From Acanthaster planci (Eukaryota > Echinodermata > Asteroidea > Valvatida > Acanthasteridae), in the NCBI RefSeq assembly GCF_001949145.1, contig NW_019091802.1, forward strand, positions 1-13,829: a stretch of 13,829 nt of DNA. The letters are read 5' to 3'. Under the pieces are notes generated by a model. That model was given only the letters and a program-made list of their open reading frames with translations, was not told the origin of the DNA and made no database searches. Position 1 is the stretch's first letter, and every line of letters starts with the position of its first letter. Positions 7,560 through 13,829 of this stretch are shown piece after piece. Both the position numbers and the translations under genes were made by a program.

Positions 7560-8964
7560 AGGCAGTGTGAAGCCATCAGTTGTGCATGTACATATCTGTG
7601 CTGCCCAAATCGATCAAAACACATGAGAAAAAAAGACGTAGTTTTGCTTCACTGTCGCTCCAAAATTATTTCGGCGATGGAACGCCACGAACAAGCATGA
7701 CAAGACCTACAGAAGACAAAGTGAAAAAAAAAAATTAAAGTAAAGCCATTCTCGCAATCTGAAAATTTGTGTCAAAAGCAACGGTACTTTGAAAAAACAT
7801 TGGAGTGTTCAAACTACCATGCAGCATGCATGGAAGAATGGCCAAGGTAAGTTCATCCAGCTGACCTGTAATTTAAATTACAAATTTTTGGTTTATGTTT
7901 TCTATATTTATGTAAATTGTGACCAGATGCAATCGATAAACAATACATGTATGTCACAAAATCACAGCCACATTATTCATATTATTGTAGCTAGGCCTAA
8001 TATAATATTTCTGTTTGTGTGCCGGGCCTTTCGCTTACTTGAAATGGGAATTTAGGACCAACTACATGTAAATGTGCTTAACGTTATACACATTTTATTA
8101 CAATTACATGTAGGCCCTCTATGACTTTTTTTTGGATGCAGAGTCTGTAGCATCTCTTCATCAGGTTCATTTTTTTCCAGCTTCATAATGTATAAAGTTT
8201 TCCACTGGCTATTGTGGTGTTATCAAGTTGCATCTTCAATTTTCTTTCCATATTTCTCATGATTTTTTCATAACGAATTTTATTTCTTCCGGTGTATAGG
8301 CCTATAGTATACAAAAATTATTTTAGATCTGGTCAAGTTAATTTGGATTTCATTTTCAATTTAATACGTTAACAATCATGAAAAGTTGGATGATGACTGC
8401 TTCTCATTTGTCATCAATATAAATAACATCGGCGGAAACACAGGGAGCCTAAAAGAAAACAAAATCAAACAAAAAAATACAACTTTTCGATCGATATTTT
8501 GACCAATTGTCCAGTACTGGGCAGCCATGAAACTAACATTTGGTCTGCACTGACATTTTGTCAACATTTTAGTCCATTTCCCAACCGCAGGAAATGGTCG
8601 GAAAGCAGTTTTTTTAGAAAATTATTGTATGTATGAATTTTGTATTTCATAGGTTTCGTATCGAACAGGAAAAGGGCATATCTTACCGAATTTTTGTCTG
8701 ATTTTCTTGAGCGAAACATCAACCTACGCGAAAATCTGCACTGATTCTCATGGGTTTCCTTGCGCTTGCACAGGGGCTATGGAGAACAACTGCACATGCC
8801 AAAAGCATATTTGTTTGCCCCATAATCTTTACTCCAGTGGAGAATTTCGCTGCAAGTTCTATAACCGTGTACGTTGGTTACCAGCGAACCGCGGCGACCA
8901 TCATTGTGCACGAAGAGCAGTTGCGGTCGTAAAACTTGATGACTGCAGCGGGAGGCCTCCGCGC
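7560..8964. other. Non-coding stretch, no gene recognised
   Basis: This is mostly AT-rich DNA with A and T runs, three TACATGTA palindromes (7944, 8063, 8105) and a near-palindromic gtataggcctatag near 8297. The short open frames at 7789-8055, 8376-8567 and 8707-9057 have no recognisable similarity. No terminal inverted repeats for the neighbouring transposase remnant were found by eye. Confidence 0.4.
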
Positions 8965-10100
8965 AAAGAATCCTGTAGCCTCAGAGCGAGTGCAGCTGTA
9001 TGCATGTACAACTTGATTCAGGGATTCCTTCCAATGGGCATTATCCTTCTCTGGTAGGGTCCGGAGCATCCCCCAGAGTGTGTGGTTGAACCTCTGAACC
9101 TGTCCATTACCCTGGGGGTGGTAGGGAGTGGTTCTGGATGGGGTGATGCCACACAAGCTCTGCAACCGCTGGAACAGCTGATTTTCAAACTCTCAGCCCT
9201 GATCGTTGTGGAGTTTATGGGGAAAGCCGAATCTGAGCACGAAATCATTGAAGATTTTGTCTGCGATCGTCTTGCCAGATTTATTGGTGGTGGGGTAGGC
9301 CTGTGCAACGCGTGTAAAGTGTTCCATGACCACAAGAATGTACTCATAACCTTCAATGCTCCTCTCTAGGTGTACGAAGTCAATGGAGACGATCTCGAAG
9401 GGAGCTGTGGTCGTGATGCTTAGGAGTGGTTCCTGAGTCAGGCGGTTGGGCTTATGCTGCTTCAGACACTGACAGACATTAGTGACAAAATGCTCGATGT
9501 TCCGCTGCATGCGAGCCAGTAAAAACGGTCTCGTGCCAGGTGGATGACACGTTCAGCCCCTTGATGACCCATATCCTCATGCAACTCCTTGAGGACCTGT
9601 CGGTGGTATTTCTGGGGTAGGACAAGCTGATTCCGTCGGAGAACCCCGGCACTGTCAACCTTGAGCTTGTCTCGTTCTCTGAGGAGAATGTTGGCATCTG
9701 GGTGTTCCTTGCTTCTCTCTTGTGTAGTTGGTTGATGTCCTCTGTCAATGTACTTCATGGCTGGGCCAATGATGGCGTCTGCTTGAAACTCTGCCTTGAT
9801 GGTGTAATGGCTCGGTGTCGTGTTGTCATCTAGACAAGATGTGGCGGTGGTAATAGCAGTGACCCATGGGCACTTCCCGACTCTCCCCATATGGCAGCCT
9901 CTACAGTGGCGGTAATATGGTTTCTGCTCACCTTCTCAGTACACTGGGTTATGGACTCATCGATGTGCAGGGGTGGTCGTGAAAGGACATCTGCATTAGC
10001 GTTGTTCCAGCCTGGCCTGTACTTTATTGTGAAATTGAAGTCGGCGAGTTCTGCACCCGACCGGTGTCCTCAGTGCAGCATTCAGCTTTGCAGATAATCT
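8965..10100 (-). pseudogene. pol: Ty3/gypsy pol remnant: RNase H tail plus integrase
   Basis: The minus strand encodes part of a gypsy polyprotein. The end of RNase H (AELADFNFTIKYRPG, ANADVLSRPP, near 10060-9970) is followed by integrase. Integrase shows a zinc-binding His pair in ELHEDMGHQG and Cys pair in VCQCLKQ, a first Asp in SIDFVHL (9381-9379), a second Asp in HNDQG (9204-9202), and [14 protein letters not shown]. The D-D spacing is 58 residues and the next spacing is 35, as in active enzymes, but the third acid is Gln (CAG 9096-9094). Other damage: a one-base insertion near 10065, a frameshift near 9880, a one-base deletion near 9515, and TGA at 9195-9193 where relatives have Arg. 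Similarity stops after EATGF near 8965 and before about 10100. No LTR, RT or chromodomain is present, so this is a dead internal fragment. Confidence 0.85.
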
Positions 10101-12672
10101 ACTGTATACATTTATTCAAAGATATATCTGGAGATGCTAAAATATACATGTAAATTTCAATTATAAAAGTACAATTAATTAAAACATCCATGCATTGTTT
10201 TATGCACATAAGGTAACTTCAATGTGGGACGTGTGCAAATGATTTTATGAACAATGCACATTGCATTTGCACATGTACATGAACATTCCTCTTAAACCCC
10301 TACCCTAATTTTCTTACTTACAACCTGAATCCTGCAAAATCCTCCAATTCCAGAGTGTTAAAAGCTACAAGTATCCTAAATCCAGCAAATCCTCCAATCC
10401 CAGAGTGTTAAAAGCTAGGAATTTTCGGTAGTACACATTTTTCAAGACTAAAGGCTCATTGTTTGTATATGCAATAACTTTCAATGAAAGCATTGTACTG
10501 TTAGCCATCTTATCCACTATGTCTTTGGCGACTAAAGGAATTCAGTGGAGAAAATACATTTTTAGTTGTATCCTCAGCATGTCAGTTTTTCCCTTATGTC
10601 TGTTCATCTGGGCACTATTAAATAGAGGTGTGTATTTTAGGGGAATTTAGTAACAGGGTACCTGATTCACATAACAGGCGGGTACTTGTATTTATTCTGT
10701 AACCTTAAGGTGCTGTTGCTCTAGGATAGAAATTGATCTGAAATAACCAATGACATCTATTTCCCTGGGTCTGTCAATAATGTAAATATTGTCATCGCTT
10801 GTGTAGATAATGAGGAATATTATTGTCTGTAGACGGTGTCGTTAAACACAACATAACACACAACAGAGGGTTTAGGTTGCAGCCAAATATTAGGTAGACA
10901 TGTAGACAGACACTCAAATCTGAAAAATATCACAGGCTTTCCCACAACCAACAGCAGATGTAAGAACAAAATTCTACATTCACTTATTACAGGCAAAGAA
11001 AAAAAAACCAATGATAACCAAATGCAACTGTTCTAGATTTAATGTAACTATACTTCAATTTATGTGTGGTACTGAGTAAAAATTTACAGCTCATTCCTTA
11101 TTTATGGCATGAATGTATTAAATAAATGAATAGTGTTTACCTTGTAACATCTAAACTTATGTATGTAAACAAATCAAAAATAAAAATTACCATTTCAAAC
11201 AACATTCTAAGGACATGAGTTAAGAAAACGGTCAATGGTGGAATTACAAGACAGGAAAGGCATTTTTACAATACACACAGAAAACACAAAATATGTTGAT
11301 CGTAAAACAGAAGCAGTGATTAAGTCCAATTATATTGCAGATGTGCACAGTGAGGGTGAGTTTGACACACTGTGTTGTCGATAGCTCGGGCATTAGTCGC
11401 ATCCATTCTATTGAGTTGGTCTTCAACGCACATTTAAAGCAGGAAAATTCATATTTATTTCCTTACTGCTGGTCAATCATACATTGTAAACATTAAATGT
11501 CTCCGCATGCTACCTGTATGTTTGCACAAATAGTAAAAGAACTAAGAACTAAATGAAACAAAATTTGACGTTTTGGGTACACCTCACTTAATAAAACCTG
11601 TTGAACAAAAAGTCCAATGGCAAACAAGAAGTTACAGACAACTAGGCTAGTATCCTGTTCAAACACATACATGGGTAATTCAAGAAATAACTCGGCTTCC
11701 AGTACATAAGCTTGAACAAGTCTTCCAGGAGAAAACAGAAATTTTCAATAAACTATTTTCAATATTGTAAATTAATGAATGATTGCATCCGCACAAGAGT
11801 TAATCAATAAAAAGCAGGAAAAAGTTAAATGGGAATAACATCTTTATCAATACATTTCCACAGTTAATCTCCATCTTCACTCCAGACGGTGTTTATGGAG
11901 AGGATACATTACTTTCAATAGTTCCTAGGCTATTGACCTCCCAGGCAGAATGAGATGCATTGATAAAAAAAAACACCAAGCCAAATCTAAACGTGTGTAT
12001 AAATGTACATGGGAATACATGTATATGGAAAAAAAGTAATTACACAAAAATACAACACTTAATACTAAATTACAATTATACAACTCTACAGATATTTTGT
12101 TGGATAAACAACCTACTGTACATAAACTGTCAAGGTCAATAAAGCCTAATTGGCAGCTGGATCATTATTAAATTTGATGAGGCAATTTGAAGTACAGGTA
12201 ATAAAATCACAATTAAATTTATCTCTACAATAAGAAAATATGTTAAAAATAAGTTAAGCTTATGTAGCTTGAGGGGAAAAAATCATCAGAGAACTTTGTG
12301 TGACCAAAAACATAGCATTATTATCGGAAAAGCTGGAAAAAAGGAGAAGAAATGGTGCCAAACCTCTTAAGCTTGTAAGACTGTACAGGGATGGAAGTAC
12401 TACGATGCCACAATTTAAATGATGGCAGGACACTTCTAATCATAAATACAAATAAAATGCATTACCCAGTAGAGGCAGTGCATATGAACCATATACAAAT
12501 TACAAGATCGAAAGAAGACGTTCACTATGCCAAATGAGTATACAGATCTGATACCATCAACAAGTACACATTAAAAAGTCCTGTTTCAACAAAAGGCTTC
12601 GGCTTTAAAAAAGGTGCATGTGTATTGTGATATTTTGGACTCCTTCCAAAGAGTTACCAGTACCACTAGAAT
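10101..12672. other. Long AT-rich non-coding stretch
   Basis: I see no supported gene in these 2.5 kb. A plus-strand frame at 10459-10650 would encode a 63-residue hydrophobic peptide, but it is short, AT-driven and without relatives I recognise. The stretch holds a 51-bp tandem duplication (10324-10417) and TACATGTA palindromes (10145, 12016). It could be intronic or intergenic. Confidence 0.5.
10324..10417. repeat. Two-copy tandem repeat, unit about 51 bp
   Basis: Copy 1 starts at 10324 and copy 2 at 10375. Both read cct.aatcc.gcaaa, then atcctccaat, and end in cagagtgttaaaagcta. They differ at a few bases and by one small indel. Confidence 0.85.
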
Positions 12673-12824
12673 CAAGCTACACTACACACTGTTGGCACTT
12701 CTACGTGCTGGAAGAATTGGATTGTAACCTTGTTCATAGCAGAACACTCAGGCTACACCACACACTGTTGGCACTTCTACATGCTGGAAGAATTGGATTG
12801 TAACGTTGTTCATAGCAGAACGCT
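12673..12824. repeat. 76-bp tandem duplication at the end of the KDZ transposase remnant
   Basis: Copies at 12673-12748 and 12749-12824 differ at only a handful of bases (for example caagctacac against caggctacac). On the minus strand each encodes FCYEQ.YNPILPA.RSANSV. In the outer copy that segment is followed at once by TAG, probably the original C-terminus. Confidence 0.92.
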
Positions 12825-13231
12825 GTGTATCTGTTTCCTCGAACAATCATACAATGATGTGTCTTTGGCATAGCACAAAGGATTTTCTTGAATCTACCCA
12901 TCCAAACAAAAGTTTGTTCACAACTGATGGTGTTGTCTTTCTCCTCAAGATGATCATCAGGTTGGTACCTGCTTCTGTATTCAGAATCTGCATGGTGCCA
13001 AATGAACATACGATCAATGCACTTTCGTGGTTACAACAACATGTGCAACCAAGGCCACAAAAGTGGAAGCGGTTTACGGGCTACGACCATATTATCTAAA
13101 TGGCACATATTATCATAGACGATAGCAATTTGGGTCCAGTCCTCTGGAGATATCTGCTGGTAAAATAAAGGGACCCAAGAAAGCAGGATAATAAACACCT
13201 GTGATGGAGACTCATACCTGCATGTTCTCAT
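12734..13231 (-). pseudogene. KDZ-type (Kyakuja/Dileera/Zisupton) transposase, C-terminal remnant
   Basis: The minus-strand frame reads YESPSQVF, IAIVYDNMCHLDNM, ARKPLPL, then TAA (13033-13031), then in the same frame KCIDRMFIWHHADSEYRSRY, SCEQTFVWMGRFKKILCAM, RGNRYTAFCYEQ and YNPILPACRS. These are the family's usual landmarks in order. Asp in YDN (13114-13112) and Glu in CEQTF (12919-12917) correspond to acids that I take to be catalytic in this DDE-type family. The protein would cut and paste a large DNA transposon. Homology starts after a possible acceptor (aacatgcag, exon from 13217); earlier exons would lie at higher coordinates or outside the window. The TAA and the 76-bp duplication, which displaces the original end, argue for a dead copy, although only one base keeps the core closed. 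Confidence 0.8.
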
Positions 13232-13400
13232 TTAGTGGAACCCCACACACATTCAAAAATGTGAATTTGTAAATGGACATGTCCCTGTGTTAAAATTGAA
13301 ATATTTATAATGTGCTGGGAATCTCTGAGCGACTGGTCCAGAAGGCATCAAGTTCAGCATCAACAATTGCAATTTTAAATGTTTTTCATTCTGCAACAGG

Positions 13401-13572
13401 TTATTTCTGATGACCGCAATCAGTCGCAGATTTGTCAACAATATTGCCATCAGCTAATTGCTTTTTGATTCCTCTTCGCATTTGCAGAGAAATGTTTTCA
13501 AAAAGAGAAGCAAAGTCGGAGATTTCGTTCAATATATCGGCGACCGACAGCCCAACGTGCCAGCACCCTTGC
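13401..13572 (-). CDS. Unassigned open segment, possibly an exon upstream of the KDZ remnant
   Basis: A minus-strand frame of about 57 codons has a protein-like composition (ADILNEISDFASLFENIS, then MRRGIKKQLADGN) and ends at TAA. Past two stops the same frame resumes with KIAIVDAELDAFW at about 13385-13320. I do not recognise a family. It could be a decayed exon of the KDZ-type gene, which lies next in the same orientation, or chance. Confidence 0.25.
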
Positions 13573-13829
13573 AGATATCATCCCTGTACATAAAACAGTC
13601 ATTGCATATACAACTACGTGAGCGCGGGATTTCCATTCAGCTTAGCGCGCAATGTCAGAGCCGTTTTAGAAACCAAAGTTTAACGCCCTCCAGCTTGTAT
13701 AAATGAAGCCTGAATAATTATGGAAACAGGGTTTGGAAACTGATGGTGTGTAATGATAAGGTGCCAGTCACATGGTGTAATGGAATAGGACCTACATGTA
13801 CTACTTCTAGGAAGAAGTCGACTGCTCAG
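13573..13829. other. Right-edge stretch, no gene recognised
   Basis: A plus-strand open frame crossing 13458-13706 has no recognisable motif. A TACATGTA palindrome is at 13793. Nothing else is supported. Confidence 0.35.

Noticed and set aside
9082-9369. Plus-strand open frame over the integrase region
   Set aside because: The minus strand carries clear integrase motifs; the plus frame is a shadow.
10459-10650. Plus-strand 63-residue hydrophobic open frame
   Set aside because: It is short, in AT-rich DNA where T-rich codons give hydrophobic residues, with no recognisable motif.

Overview
The window looks like accessory, transposon-rich nuclear DNA from a marine invertebrate animal. The evidence is AT-rich non-coding sequence, protein-coding blocks split by introns with good GT-AG sites, and remnants of several metazoan transposon families. 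The 8-bp palindrome TACATGTA recurs, and TAGGCCTA-like words also occur. I associate such words with echinoderm, hemichordate, amphioxus and mollusc genomes, but the species cannot be fixed from this sequence. There is no sign of bacterial gene organisation.

Layout, left to right; every recognisable coding block is on the minus strand. (1) 1-1030: the 5' end of a Ty3/gypsy-type LTR retrotransposon leaving the window at its left edge. It has an open Gag frame of at least 247 codons (743 to 1), a leader, a candidate primer-binding site (1027-1010) and a probable LTR beyond that. (2) 1362-4665: a gene of about nine exons encoding an integrase-like (rve-type) DDE protein. It has an N-terminal helix-turn-helix-like part (exons 1-2), a catalytic core with D, D and E preserved in three different exons, and a C-terminal tail. 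Most introns join in phase. Exon 2 carries an in-frame TAG and the exon 3-4 link is unresolved. (3) 4929-5118: a ten-copy 19-bp minisatellite. (4) 5714-5867: a two-copy tandem repeat. (5) 6401-7493: a broken P-element-type transposase lacking most of its catalytic middle. (6) 8965-10100: a decayed gypsy RNase H/integrase fragment with frameshifts, a stop and a changed catalytic Glu. (7) 10100-12670: AT-rich DNA without recognisable genes. (8) 12673-13231: the C-terminal part of a KDZ-type (Kyakuja/Dileera/Zisupton) transposase with one stop codon and a 76-bp tandem duplication of its last coding segment.

The blocks do not form a pathway. They read as independent transposon-derived units in the same orientation. 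The DDE integrase gene is the least damaged and the best candidate for a still-expressed or domesticated gene. The catalytic-gapped P transposase is the other item most worth checking.
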